NCBI RefSeq assembly: GCF_002179555.1
Contig: NZ_NHOU01000008.1
Span: 62,001 to 126,000, forward strand
DNA length: 64,000 nucleotides
Origin: Salinicola salarius
GTDB lineage: Bacteria > Pseudomonadota > Gammaproteobacteria > Pseudomonadales > Halomonadaceae
Direction: 5' to 3'
Shown here one piece after another: positions 8,486 to 18,614 of the stretch. How positions within the stretch are numbered: position 1 is the first letter of the stretch; each line of letters starts with the position of its first letter. The notes below the pieces were generated by a model that was not told the origin of the DNA, ran no database searches, and saw only the letters and a list, made by a program, of their open reading frames with translations. Position numbers and translations under genes: made by a program.

Positions 8486-10438
8486 CTACCCTTCGGCGCC
8501 TGCCGTATCCGCCGTGCGATAACGCCCGACATAGTCGAACAGTTTCTCTTCGACCCGCCAATGGCGGCCGCTCTTGCGGCCGATGACGAAATCCGGCGCG
8601 CGCAGACGCCCCGCTTCGGCAGCCGCTTCCTCGGCCGAACCGGGCCGCCAGCCGCTACCCGGCGCGCGCAGATGCTGGCGCAGAAAGACGCGGGCGAAAA
8701 CATGCTGCTGTGCCGGCGTCTCCAGCCCGAACCATTCGTTCAGCGTCTCGCCATCCTCGTCGTGGTAGGTCACCTTGAGCCTCGGGACGCCGCGCCCGTT
8801 GGTAGTCGCCTCGAGCTGCATGCCGCTGACCCGAAGTACCTTGGCATGACGCAACTTGAGCGCATCGCGCAATTTGTCGTCCGGATCGACCAGACGTTCG
8901 CCGCAATGGCCGCAGGCTCGCGCGGCGATATCGTTCTCGCCACCGCACTGCTCGCACACCTTGAAGCGGAAGCGGAACGTGCATTGATGTCGACTCTCCA
9001 CGGCGCCCGACCCCGCGCCGGCATCAGATTCACCTGCCAGGTTTGACCTTTCGCTTTGCGCGTGGCTTTGGGCGCGTATAGAGAGCGCGGGGCTTTGGCC
9101 GCGTGTGAAAAGAAGCCCCTGGCAGCGCCGGCCGTGATGTTCGATCACGAAGTCGCCGTCGCGCTTGCCCCAGAAGGTGTTGGCGAAACCGCACTCCGGG
9201 CATTCGACCTGCACCGGCTCGCTCTCGCCGTCCGGCCGCGCCTGGGCGATCTCCGGCGCGTAGAGCTCCCAAGGGTTGCCGGCATAATCGAGAATCAGGC
9301 AGTCGCGCTTGCCAGGCGAAAGCCGCAAGCCCCGGCCGACGATCTGCTGATAGAGCCCCACCGATTCGGTCGGGCGCAGAATGGCGATCACGTCCACGTG
9401 CGGCGCATCGAAGCCGGTCGTCAAGACCGCCACGTTGACCAGGTACTTGAGCTCGCGCGCCTTGAACGCCGCGATCAATCGCTCCCGCTCCGGCCCCGGC
9501 GTCGCACCGGTCACCAGCGCGCTATCCTCCGGCGGCAACAGCCCCAGCACCTCCTCGGCGTGGGCGACGGTGGCGGCGAAGATCATCACGCCCTCGCGGT
9601 CCCGGGCACGCTCGATCACGTCATGAATGATCTGTGGCGTGGCCCGATTGCCTCGAACGACCCCGTCGAGATCGCGCTCGGCGAACTGGCCGTTGCGCTG
9701 TGGCGTCAGTCGCGAGAAATCGTAGAAGGCCAAGGCTCCATCGATCCGCCTGGGCTCGGCGAGATAGCCTTGACGCACCATCACCCGCAGCGGCTGCTCG
9801 AACACGCAGTCGCGGAAGAAGGCATCCTCCGGCCCTTTCACCATGCCGTGGTAGTGGCGGTGATAGAGAAACCCTTCGCCGAGCCGATATGGCGTTGCCG
9901 TCAGGCCCAGCACCTTGAGGTTGGGTCGCACCTCGCGCAGCCGCGCAATCACCTTCTCGTAGGTGGAAGCGGTCCGTCGATCACCTTTCCCGGACACCGT
10001 GGCATGATGCTCGACCTTGCTGTCCCGAGTGAGCGAAACGCGATGACACTCGTCGATCACCAGCAGCGTGAAGTCGCCGGTGGCGAAGTCCGACAGCCCG
10101 TTGACCACCGACTGCACCGAGCCGAACACCACCTGCCGACCGCTCTCCTTGCGTCCCAGTCCGGCGCTGAAGATGTCCGCCTCGCGTCCGTAGGCCAGGT
10201 ACTTGGCGTGATTCTGCTCGACCAGTTCGCGCACATGCGCCAGCACCAGCACCCGGCCACGGGCACGCCGCGCCAGCTCCGCGATGACCAGCGACTTGCC
10301 GCTGCCGGTGGGCAGCACCACCACGGCCGGATCGTCGCTGCCCCGGAAGTGGGCGATGACGTTGTCGACCGCCTGGGTCTGGTAAGGGCGAAGCTGGGGA
10401 AAGGCGTTGGCCGAGCGGGATCTGGACATGAGCGGCAT
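8486..10438 (-). CDS. radD: RadD (YejH) superfamily II DNA helicase
   Basis: About 650 residues. Walker A PTGSGKS (43-49), motif II DECH, motif [12 protein letters not shown] and motif [15 protein letters not shown] mark an SF2 helicase. Two C-terminal Cys clusters ([13 protein letters not shown] and [19 protein letters not shown]) are the RadD zinc-binding parts. The protein is closely similar to E. coli YejH/RadD over its length, from LRPYQ to the terminal FDYVGRYR. RadD works with SSB and RecA in recombination intermediate processing after DNA damage. There is an insert of ~40 residues between the zinc clusters. The start is uncertain: ATG at 10438 or 10429, or GTG at 10477; none has a strong ribosome site. 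Confidence 0.93.
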   Translation of the reverse strand: MPLMSRSRSANAFPQLRPYQTQAVDNVIAHFRGSDDPAVVVLPTGSGKSLVIAELARRARGRVLVLAHVRELVEQNHAKYLAYGREADIFSAGLGRKESGRQVVFGSVQSVVNGLSDFATGDFTLLVIDECHRVSLTRDSKVEHHATVSGKGDRRTASTYEKVIARLREVRPNLKVLGLTATPYRLGEGFLYHRHYHGMVKGPEDAFFRDCVFEQPLRVMVRQGYLAEPRRIDGALAFYDFSRLTPQRNGQFAERDLDGVVRGNRATPQIIHDVIERARDREGVMIFAATVAHAEEVLGLLPPEDSALVTGATPGPERERLIAAFKARELKYLVNVAVLTTGFDAPHVDVIAILRPTESVGLYQQIVGRGLRLSPGKRDCLILDYAGNPWELYAPEIAQARPDGESEPVQVECPECGFANTFWGKRDGDFVIEHHGRRCQGLLFTRGQSPALSIRAQSHAQSERSNLAGESDAGAGSGAVESRHQCTFRFRFKVCEQCGGENDIAARACGHCGERLVDPDDKLRDALKLRHAKVLRVSGMQLEATTNGRGVPRLKVTYHDEDGETLNEWFGLETPAQQHVFARVFLRQHLRAPGSGWRPGSAEEAAAEAGRLRAPDFVIGRKSGRHWRVEEKLFDYVGRYRTADTAGAEG

Positions 10439-10510
10439 GGTACTCAGGTCGAGCCATTCAGGGAATGGACAGATCACGGTCGTCTACGCCTTTAGTGGCA
10501 TTGCTACAAA

Positions 10511-10547
10511 TGATCGTTTCGATCAAATTGACAATCGTTTCGATCAA
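10511..10547. promoter_or_regulatory. Paired operator at the kdgT-lar promoter
   Basis: Two copies of a palindrome with consensus TGATCG-TTT-CGATCA: site 1 at 10511-10525 is perfect, site 2 at 10532-10546 reads CAATCGTTTCGATCA. Their centres are 21 bp apart, two helical turns, so a regulator would bind both on one face. A consensus -35 box TTGACA (10528-10533) overlaps site 2, which implies repression; the matching -10 is weak. The same motif occurs twice before the DUF1537-PdxA gene (16201-16247). Confidence 0.75.
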
Positions 10548-10589
10548 TAGTGAATCATTCGCCACATATGGCGCACGGGAGTCCAGCTC

Positions 10590-11714
10590 ATGAAACTGCT
10601 CGCCACGGTCCAGAAGGTTCCCGGGGGCCTGATGGTGGTTCCCCTCATTTTCGGTGCCGCACTCAATACGATAGACCAGCTCCATCTATCCTGGATCACC
10701 GCGATTCTGCAGTGGCTCGGTGCAGGACAGACCGATAGCGGCCAATACGAATTCCTGCGTATCGGGGGCTTCTCTCAGGAGTTGTTCAAGGATGGGGCAT
10801 TGGTACTCATCGCGCTGTTCCTGTTCTGCTCCGGTAGCCAGATGAATCTGCGCGTAGGCGGCAAGGCGCTCAAGAAAGGCGCCCTGCTGGTTACCGCCAA
10901 ATATCTGACCGGTCTGGCGGTTGGCGTGGGTCTGGGCCTGATGTTCGATCCGATCGACGGCCTGCTGGGTCTTTCGACGGTGGCGATCATCGCCGCCATG
11001 ACCAATGGCAACGGTGGCATGTACGCGGCACTCACCAGCCAGTACGGCAACCGCTCCGATACCGGCGCGGTGGCGATTCTGTCGCTCAACGACGGGCCGT
11101 TCTTCACCCTCATGTCGCTAGGGCTGCTGGGCTCCCAGTTCCCGGTCATCGCCTTCATCGCCGTGCTGCTGCCGATTGCGCTGGGCATGCTGCTGGGCAA
11201 CCTCGATCGCGACATTCGCGCCTTCCTCAAGCCCGGCGAGATCCTGCCGGTACCGTTCTTCGCCTTTGCCCTGGGCGCGAACATGAACCTGGCGGCGTTC
11301 TTCAACCCCGAGGTCGTGGGTGCCGGCCTGCTGCTGGGCGTCATGACGACCGTACTCACCGGTGGCGTCGGTATTCTGGTTTTCCGACTGTTCCGCGAAC
11401 CCAGCGCCATCGCCCCGGTCTCCGAAGCGACCACAGCGGGCAACGCCGCCGGCACGCCGGCCGCCATTGCCGCAGCCGCCGCGGTCGCCGCCAACTCGGG
11501 CATGATGAGCGCGGCCGAAGCGCAGAGTTATCACGACCTGGTCAATATCGCGACGTCGCAGATCTCGATCGCCACGCTGACGACCGCCATCCTGGGGCCG
11601 ATCGCCGTGATGCTGGTCGACCGCTGGCAGAAGAAACGCGGTATCGACGGCACCCGCGAGGACGAACCGCAGTCTCGTGTCGACGAGGATCTCGGTGTGG
11701 CACGCGACGGTTGA
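10590..11714 (+). CDS. kdgT: KdgT-family permease, probable sugar-acid importer
   Basis: 374 residues with about ten hydrophobic segments. It matches the 2-keto-3-deoxygluconate permease family (KdgT) in the N-terminal VPGGLMVVPLIFGAALNTI and in the AAMTNGNGGMYAALTSQYG block. It is ~50 residues longer than E. coli KdgT because of an Ala-rich stretch near residue 300. GGGAG precedes the ATG. It heads the operon kdgT-larA-larE-larB-larC and shares operators with the downstream kinase-dehydrogenase gene. I therefore infer that the substrate is a four-carbon or related sugar acid, not KDG; no KDG kinase or aldolase is present. Confidence 0.85.
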   Translation: MKLLATVQKVPGGLMVVPLIFGAALNTIDQLHLSWITAILQWLGAGQTDSGQYEFLRIGGFSQELFKDGALVLIALFLFCSGSQMNLRVGGKALKKGALLVTAKYLTGLAVGVGLGLMFDPIDGLLGLSTVAIIAAMTNGNGGMYAALTSQYGNRSDTGAVAILSLNDGPFFTLMSLGLLGSQFPVIAFIAVLLPIALGMLLGNLDRDIRAFLKPGEILPVPFFAFALGANMNLAAFFNPEVVGAGLLLGVMTTVLTGGVGILVFRLFREPSAIAPVSEATTAGNAAGTPAAIAAAAAVAANSGMMSAAEAQSYHDLVNIATSQISIATLTTAILGPIAVMLVDRWQKKRGIDGTREDEPQSRVDEDLGVARDG

Positions 11715-11762
11715 GCGACGTCGCTGCCGTATCGTGGCATGCTGAGACGCACGACATCATCC

Positions 11763-11782
11763 GGCGGCGCGCAAGCGCCGCC
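11763..11782 (+). other. GCAA-tetraloop hairpin before larA
   Basis: GGCGGCGC-GCAA-GCGCCGCC: an 8-bp stem closed by a GNRA-type tetraloop, 3 nt upstream of the larA ribosome site (CTGGAG). There is no T-run, so it is not a terminator. It could stabilise or process the mRNA so that larA is expressed differently from kdgT. Confidence 0.5.
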
Positions 11783-11796
11783 ATCCTGGAGCCTTC

Positions 11797-13059
11797 ATGA
11801 ACATCTCTCTGCTCTACGGCAAGGGTGAGCTGGCACTCGACCTGCCGGACGACACTTTCGTCGTCGAACCCACGACGCAGCATGCGCTGGAGAATCCCGT
11901 GGCCGGCGTGCGCGAAGCGCTCTCTTTCCCGATCGGCACGCCGCCGCTCAAGGAAATGGTCAAGGCCAGCGATCGCGTCGCCATCGTGATCAGCGACATC
12001 ACCCGGCCGACGCCCAACCATCTGCTGGTACCGCTGCTGATCGAAACGCTCGATCACGTGCCGCATGAAAACTTCGTGATCATCAACGGCACCGGTACCC
12101 ACCGCGACCAGACGGTCGAGGAACTCCGCGGCATGCTGGGCGATTGGGTGGTGGATCATATCGAGATCATCAACAACCACTGCGACAACTACGATGAGCT
12201 GGTCAACGTGGGGGACAACAGCTTCGGCTGCCCTTCCTGGCTCAATCGACGCTGGGTCGAGGCCGACTTCCGTATCGTTACCGGCTTCATCGAACCGCAC
12301 TTCTTCGCTGGCTTCTCCGGCGGGCCCAAAGGGGTGATGCCGGGCATCGCGGGTCTCGAGACGATCATGACGTTTCACAACTCCCGCATGATCGGCGATC
12401 CGCGCTCCACCTGGGGCAACATGGACGACAATCCGCTGCAGGCGATGACCCGCGAGATCAACGCACTGTGCCCGCCCCATTTCATGCTCAACGTCACGTT
12501 GAATCGCGACAAGGCGATCACTCGGGTGTTTGCCGGCGATCTCACCGAAGCCCATCGTCAGGGTTGCGAACACGAGCTGGAACACGCCATGGTACGCGCC
12601 AGCCAGCGCTTCGATGTCGTGATTACCGGCAATTCCGGCTACCCGCTCGACCAGAATCTCTACCAGGCGGTGAAAGGAATGAGCGCCGCGCACAAGATCG
12701 TCAAGCGTGGCGGCACCATCCTGATGGCCTGCGAGTGTTCCGATGGCATTCCCGATCACGGCAAGTTCGCCGAGATTCTCGCCATGGCAGACTCTCCCCA
12801 GGCACTGCTCGAAATGATCGAGGATCCGGAGTTCGCCATGCTCGATCAGTGGCAGGTGCAGAAGCAGGCAGTCATCCAGAGCTGGGCCGACGTGATGCTC
12901 TACTCGACGCTGAGCGACGCCCAGGCGCGCGCCGCGCTGTTGGAGCCCGTCCACGACATCGCCGAGACGCTGCAGGCGTTGAAGGCACGTTACGGCGAGG
13001 AGATGTCGATTGCCGTGATGCCGCTGGGGCCGCTGACAGTACCGTATGTCGATGACTGA
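11797..13059 (+). CDS. larA: LarA-family nickel-pincer nucleotide-dependent racemase/epimerase
   Basis: 420 residues. The residues that define LarA enzymes are present at the same spacing as in Lactobacillus plantarum LarA (H108, H174, K184, H200). Here they are H102 (GTGTHRDQ), H168 (EPHFFAGFSGG), K178 (GGPKGVMPG) and H194 (FHNSRM). K178 should carry the pincer cofactor, H194 should bind nickel, and H102/H168 act as acid-base pair. DITRPTP (68-74) and YQAVK (289-293) supply substrate contacts. The enzyme interconverts C2 epimers of a 2-hydroxy acid through a hydride transfer. Co-location with D-threonate-type catabolic genes suggests a sugar-acid epimerase rather than lactate racemase. A DUF2088 N-terminal half and a C-terminal half are both complete. 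Confidence 0.92.
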   Translation: MNISLLYGKGELALDLPDDTFVVEPTTQHALENPVAGVREALSFPIGTPPLKEMVKASDRVAIVISDITRPTPNHLLVPLLIETLDHVPHENFVIINGTGTHRDQTVEELRGMLGDWVVDHIEIINNHCDNYDELVNVGDNSFGCPSWLNRRWVEADFRIVTGFIEPHFFAGFSGGPKGVMPGIAGLETIMTFHNSRMIGDPRSTWGNMDDNPLQAMTREINALCPPHFMLNVTLNRDKAITRVFAGDLTEAHRQGCEHELEHAMVRASQRFDVVITGNSGYPLDQNLYQAVKGMSAAHKIVKRGGTILMACECSDGIPDHGKFAEILAMADSPQALLEMIEDPEFAMLDQWQVQKQAVIQSWADVMLYSTLSDAQARAALLEPVHDIAETLQALKARYGEEMSIAVMPLGPLTVPYVDD

Positions 13060-13127
13060 TCAGACCGACAATTGAATCAGGTCGATGACTGAACGACCGG
13101 TCGACGGACACACGATAGGAGGAACCA

Positions 13128-14036
13128 ATGACCTCGATGGCTCGAACCGACCGGATCGACGCCTTGACCGTGGACGGGGCGCCGTCGTCGCGGCCGCCTG
13201 GCGTGCCGCTGACCGCCGACGTGGCCCAGGGCGCCGAACTCGACGCCAAGCTCGAGCGGCTGCGCAACGTGCTGCGCGACATGGGCGATGTCGTGGTGGC
13301 GTTCTCCGGAGGCGTCGACAGCACCTTTCTGCTCGCCATCGCGCTGGAGACGCTGGGCCGGGAACGCGTCCTCGCGGTCACCGCCGATTCGGAATCCTAT
13401 CCGTTCGAGGAACTCGATGCCGCCCGCGAACTGGCACGGCGCCTGGAGGCGCCGCACCGGGTCATCGAGACCTCGGAGATCGCCATCCCCGGTTACGCCG
13501 AGAACGACGCCAACCGCTGCTACTACTGCAAGTCTGGCCTGTTCACTCATCTGGCGCCGATCATGGTCGACGCCGGATTCCACAATATCGTCTTCGGCCT
13601 GATCGCCGACGACGATGGCGAGCATCGCCCCGGCACCCAGGCCGCCCGCGAATACGGCGTGCGCGGCCCGCTGCACGAGGTCGGCCTCTACAAGGCCGAG
13701 ATTCGCGAACTCTCCCAGGCCATGGGCCTGCCGACCTGGAACAAGCCTTCGCTGGCCTGCCTGTCGTCGAGGGTCGCCTACGGCGAGCGCATCACGCTGG
13801 AGAAGCTCGAGCGGATTGCCGAAGCCGAGCGCCGCGTCAGGGCCCTGAACATCGGTCAGCTCCGCGTGCGCCATCATGGCGAACTGGCGCGGATCGAAGT
13901 CGAGCCTCAGGACATGGCGACGGTGCTCGAACATCACGACCGACTGGTCGCGGAGCTCACGGCGCTGGGATATGCCTGGGTGACGCTGGATCTGGCCGGC
14001 TACCGCAGCGGCAGCATGAATCGCCTGCTGCCTTGA
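13128..14036 (+). CDS. larE: Pyridinium bis-thiocarboxylate synthase LarE (sacrificial sulfur transferase)
   Basis: 302 residues. A PP-loop ATP pyrophosphatase motif [12 protein letters not shown] (58-69) adenylates the cofactor precursor. [11 protein letters not shown] (129-139) and [10 protein letters not shown] (206-215) are LarE signatures. C211 aligns with the sacrificial Cys176 of L. plantarum LarE once an N-terminal extension of ~35 residues is allowed for. LarE donates its own cysteine sulfur to make the thiocarboxylates of the nickel-pincer cofactor. AGGAGG lies 5 nt before the ATG, so the longer N-terminus is real. It is 68 bp downstream of larA. Confidence 0.93.
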   Translation: MTSMARTDRIDALTVDGAPSSRPPGVPLTADVAQGAELDAKLERLRNVLRDMGDVVVAFSGGVDSTFLLAIALETLGRERVLAVTADSESYPFEELDAARELARRLEAPHRVIETSEIAIPGYAENDANRCYYCKSGLFTHLAPIMVDAGFHNIVFGLIADDDGEHRPGTQAAREYGVRGPLHEVGLYKAEIRELSQAMGLPTWNKPSLACLSSRVAYGERITLEKLERIAEAERRVRALNIGQLRVRHHGELARIEVEPQDMATVLEHHDRLVAELTALGYAWVTLDLAGYRSGSMNRLLP

Positions 14037-14058
14037 ATTCGGCTCGACAGGATATGGC

Positions 14059-14783
14059 ATGACCGAACGCCCTGACCGCCCCATTTCCGACCTGGGATTC
14101 GCCCGCGTCGATCACGATCGCGAAAACCGTAACGGCGTTCCCGAAGTCGTGTTCGGCGAGGGCAAACAGGCCGTCCAGATCAGCGCCATCGTCGGCCGCC
14201 TGATCGACCGGCACCAGCGAGCGCTGGTCACTCGTCTCGACGCCGAACGTGCCGAACGAGTGCTGCAAGACCATCCACACGGCCACTATGACCCGGCCAG
14301 CCGGCTGCTTTGCTGGGGCAACCCGCCGAAGCGCCTCCCCGGCACCGTGGCGGTGATCTGCGCCGGCACGTCCGACCTGCCCGTGGCCGAAGAAGCGGCG
14401 GGCACCCTTGAATGGTTGGGCGTCAACGTCGCCCGGCTCAACGACGTCGGCGTTGCCGGACTCGATCGACTGCTGGCGCATCGTGAAGCGCTGACCCGGG
14501 CCGACGTGCTGATCGTGATCGCCGGCATGGAAGGCGCGCTGCCCAGCGTGATCACCGGGCTGGTGCGCAATCCGGTGATCGCAGTGCCGACCTCGGTGGG
14601 CTACGGCGCGAGCCTGCAGGGCGTTACCGCCCTGCTCGGCATGCTCTCGGCATGCGCCACCGGCATGAGCGTGGTCAACATCGACAACGGCTTCGGCGCC
14701 GCCTGGCAGGCGGCCAACATTCTCTCGCTGCTCGAGCGGGGCCCCGATCCCCGCCCGGCCTGTTTCGAGGAACCGCGTCGCTC

Positions 14784-14787
<4 letters not shown>
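14059..14787 (+). CDS. larB: Nicotinate adenine dinucleotide carboxylase/hydrolase LarB
   Basis: 242 residues. The C-terminal two-thirds is the PurE-like LarB domain, ending in ...LSACATGMSVVNIDNGFGAA. C199 in that motif corresponds to the Cys that forms the NaAD adduct in characterised LarB. It carboxylates the pyridinium ring of NaAD and releases AMP, starting cofactor synthesis. The gene begins 22 bp after larE and overlaps larC by 4 nt (ATGA), so the three cofactor genes are coupled. Confidence 0.93.
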
Positions 14788-16094
<1,307 letters not shown>

Positions 16095-16200
16095 TCGATT
16101 CACTCAGAAAAGTTTGCTTGCCGATCCATCGCGTACGGTTTTACCTCTAGTGGTGAATCGATTTTTCACAGACGCACCACTTTCGTCGACTTGCCTTTCA

Positions 16201-16247
16201 TGATCGAAACGATCATTTTATAAGACAATATTCTATCGATTCGATCA
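16201..16247. promoter_or_regulatory. Paired operator and promoter of the DUF1537-PdxA gene
   Basis: Site 1 TGATCGAAACGATCA (16201-16215) is the reverse complement of the perfect site before kdgT. Site 2 CTATCGATTCGATCA (16233-16247) is a weaker copy. Centres are 32 bp apart, three helical turns. TATAAG at 16219-16224 lies between the two sites and is the likely -10. Site 2 ends 3 bp before the ATG at 16251. The rest of the 156-bp gap after larC holds a possible GTGGTG/CACCAC stem and no gene. Confidence 0.7.
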
Positions 16248-16250
16248 TAA

Positions 16251-18569
16251 ATGACGATTAACACCTCCCCCGACGCTCATCCGCCTGAAAGGCGTCTGAC
16301 ATCTCTGCTGATTCTGGCCGACGATCTCACCGGCACCGCGGACTCCGCGATTGGCTGCACCACTCAGGGCCTGTCGACCGACGTCATGCTGTCCGCCACG
16401 ACCGTTGGTCACAGCGACGCGACAGCCATCGATATGGACTCCCGGGCCTGCGATCCCGCCGAGGCCGCCCTGCGTCACCGTACCTGCCTGGATCAGTGGA
16501 CAGGCCGTTACCAGTATCTGTTCAAGAAGGTCGACTCGACGCTACGCGGCAACGTTGCCGCCGAAATCGCGAGCCTGGTTCCCGGTGCCGGCATGGCGAT
16601 CGTCGCACCGGCCTACCCGGCCACCGGAAGAACCACTCGCGATGGTCGCCAGTGGCTTTACGAGCGCCCCGTCGAAGAGACCGAAGTCTGGACCAACGAG
16701 GGCATTCGTGGCCGCGCGGATCTGGTCGAGATGCTGGAGGGCGCCGAGCTGAAAACACGCCGACTCGACCTGCCGACGCTCTATGAAGCGGATGCCGTGG
16801 TATCGGAAACGTTGCGTCAGTATCAGCAGGACGGCGTCCAGGCCGTCGTTTGCGACGCGCTGACCGATGTCGATCTGCAGCGTCTGGCAACGCTGTCTGC
16901 ACCGCTCGATAACGTATTCTGGGTCGGTTCGGCCGGGCTGGGGCTGGCACTGCCGGCGGCGCTGGGGCTCGTCGGTACGCCGGCCACGAACCGTCTCTCG
17001 CGGGAACCACGTCGGCGTCCGACGATGATCGTGATCGGCAGCATGAGCGGCATTTCGCATGCGCAGGCCGACGCGCTGATCGACAGCAACCCGAGTCTCG
17101 AGGTGATCGAGATCGATGCCGCCGATCTCGTTGGCGAGGCACGTGACGACTCGCTCTCGCCCGCTCTGGCATCGGTCACCCGACGCATTCAGCAAACGCT
17201 GCAAGCCGGGGACGACATCATGGTTCGCCTGGCCCAGCCCGACGATCGCAACGCCGCGGACGGTCCCAGGCTCAGCGTCCGGCTTGGCGAGATACTCGCG
17301 CCGCATCTGGACGCGTTCGATCGCCTGATCGCCACCGGAGGCGCTACCGCCAGGGCGCTACTGACCGCGGCGGACATTACCCGGCTAGGTCTCGTCGATG
17401 CGCCCGATACCGGGATGGCGCGACTTCAGGCCGGGTATCGCGGCCGAACGCTGGAAGTCATCACCAAGGCGGGCGGCTTTGGCGACACCGCCGCCTTCGC
17501 CCGAATTTGGCACGACGCAAAAGCCGCTACCCATTTTCAGGATTCAGCAGAGGATACGAGCATGACCGACCGTCCCATCATCGGCATCACCATGGGCGAC
17601 GCTGCCGGCGTCGGCCCCGAGATCATCGTCAAGGCGCTCGCCCAGGACACGGTCCACGACGCGTGCCGCCCGCTGGTCATCGGCGATGCCGGGCGCCTGC
17701 GTCAGGCCATGGAGATCGTCGGATCCACGCTTCAGCTGCATGTCGTCGAGACTCCCGCGCAGGCGCGGTTCGAGCGCGGCACGCTCGAGTGCATCGATCT
17801 CGGCCTGATCCCCGCCGACCTGCCCTGGGGCAAGGTCTCTCCGATCGCGGGCGATGCCGCCTATCAGTACATCGCCAGGACCGTGGAGTTGATCGAAGCC
17901 GGCGAGCTCGATGCGATCTGCACCGCCCCGCTAAACAAGGAAGCCCTGCATGCCGGTGGCCACATCTTCCCGGGCCATACCGAACTGCTGGCGCACCTGA
18001 CCGGCACCGAGGAAGTCTCGATGATGCTGGTGACACCGAAGATGAAGGTGATCCACGTCACCACCCACATCGGCATCATCGATGCCATTGCGCGCATCGA
18101 GCCGGGGCTGGTCACGCGTACCATCGAGCGAGCCCATGAAACGCTGGTACGCGCCGGCCAGACGAATCCGCGCATCGCGGTGTGCGGCATCAATCCCCAC
18201 GCAGGGGAGAACGGTCTGTTCGGCTATGGTGAAGAGGAAGAAAAGATCGTGCCGGCCATCGAGGCACTGCACCAGCGCGGCTGGGATGTCGAGGGCCCGC
18301 TCCCCGCCGACACGCTTTTCTTCCGTGCCGGTCGTGGCGACTTCGACTGCGTGGTGGCAATGTATCATGATCAGGGCCACGGCCCGGTCAAGGTGATGGG
18401 CCTCGAAGCCGGCGTCAACGTCACCGTTGGCCTGCCTGTCGTGCGCACGTCAGTGGATCACGGAACCGCCTTCGATATCGCCGGCAAGGGCATTGCCGAC
18501 GATCGCAGCCTGATCGAGGCGCTTCGACAGGCCGTCGAACTGGCGAGCCGTCACGACGCCAACGCCTGA
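16251..18569 (+). CDS. Fused DUF1537 four-carbon acid-sugar kinase / PdxA-type 4-phosphate dehydrogenase
   Basis: 772 residues in one frame. Residues 1-430 are a DUF1537 kinase: N-terminal LLILADDLTGTADSA, FKKVDSTLRGN, and C-terminal ATGGATARALL and TKAGGFG. Residues 438-772 are a complete PdxA-family dehydrogenase beginning MTDRPIIGITMGDAAGVGPE, with metal-ligand motifs PGHTELLA, THIG and YHDQGHGPVK. In known pathways a DUF1537 kinase (DtnK) makes D-threonate 4-phosphate and PdxA2 oxidises it, with loss of CO2, to dihydroxyacetone phosphate. Fusion would pass the phosphorylated intermediate directly. An AGAGGA 9 nt before the internal ATG at 17562 is a relic, or a second start, of a once separate pdxA2. 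The first ATG has no ribosome site. Confidence 0.92.
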   Translation: MTINTSPDAHPPERRLTSLLILADDLTGTADSAIGCTTQGLSTDVMLSATTVGHSDATAIDMDSRACDPAEAALRHRTCLDQWTGRYQYLFKKVDSTLRGNVAAEIASLVPGAGMAIVAPAYPATGRTTRDGRQWLYERPVEETEVWTNEGIRGRADLVEMLEGAELKTRRLDLPTLYEADAVVSETLRQYQQDGVQAVVCDALTDVDLQRLATLSAPLDNVFWVGSAGLGLALPAALGLVGTPATNRLSREPRRRPTMIVIGSMSGISHAQADALIDSNPSLEVIEIDAADLVGEARDDSLSPALASVTRRIQQTLQAGDDIMVRLAQPDDRNAADGPRLSVRLGEILAPHLDAFDRLIATGGATARALLTAADITRLGLVDAPDTGMARLQAGYRGRTLEVITKAGGFGDTAAFARIWHDAKAATHFQDSAEDTSMTDRPIIGITMGDAAGVGPEIIVKALAQDTVHDACRPLVIGDAGRLRQAMEIVGSTLQLHVVETPAQARFERGTLECIDLGLIPADLPWGKVSPIAGDAAYQYIARTVELIEAGELDAICTAPLNKEALHAGGHIFPGHTELLAHLTGTEEVSMMLVTPKMKVIHVTTHIGIIDAIARIEPGLVTRTIERAHETLVRAGQTNPRIAVCGINPHAGENGLFGYGEEEEKIVPAIEALHQRGWDVEGPLPADTLFFRAGRGDFDCVVAMYHDQGHGPVKVMGLEAGVNVTVGLPVVRTSVDHGTAFDIAGKGIADDRSLIEALRQAVELASRHDANA

Positions 18570-18579
18570 GGCACGTCTC

Positions 18580-18593
18580 GATCGTCAACGATC
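18580..18593. promoter_or_regulatory. Short palindrome before the beta-hydroxyacid dehydrogenase gene
   Basis: GATCGTCAACGATC has 6-bp perfect arms related to the TGATCG/CGATCA operator half-sites but with different spacing. It overlaps by 4 bp an 11-mer GATCCATCGAT (18590-18600) that recurs at 19519-19529. It may be an extra regulator site inside the operon. Confidence 0.35.
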
Positions 18594-18614
18594 CATCGAT
18601 ACCAGGAGAGACAT

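Noticed and set aside
10590-11714. KDG (2-keto-3-deoxygluconate) uptake as the role of the permease
   Set aside because: Family similarity alone suggests it. No KDG kinase, aldolase or pectin/uronate gene is in the window, and the operators tie it to four-carbon acid genes.
14652-14783. Longer N-terminus for LarC from an upstream start
   Set aside because: The extension is a shadow of larB; the conserved MKTLHIDCTFGIAGDM start overlaps the larB stop as ATGA.
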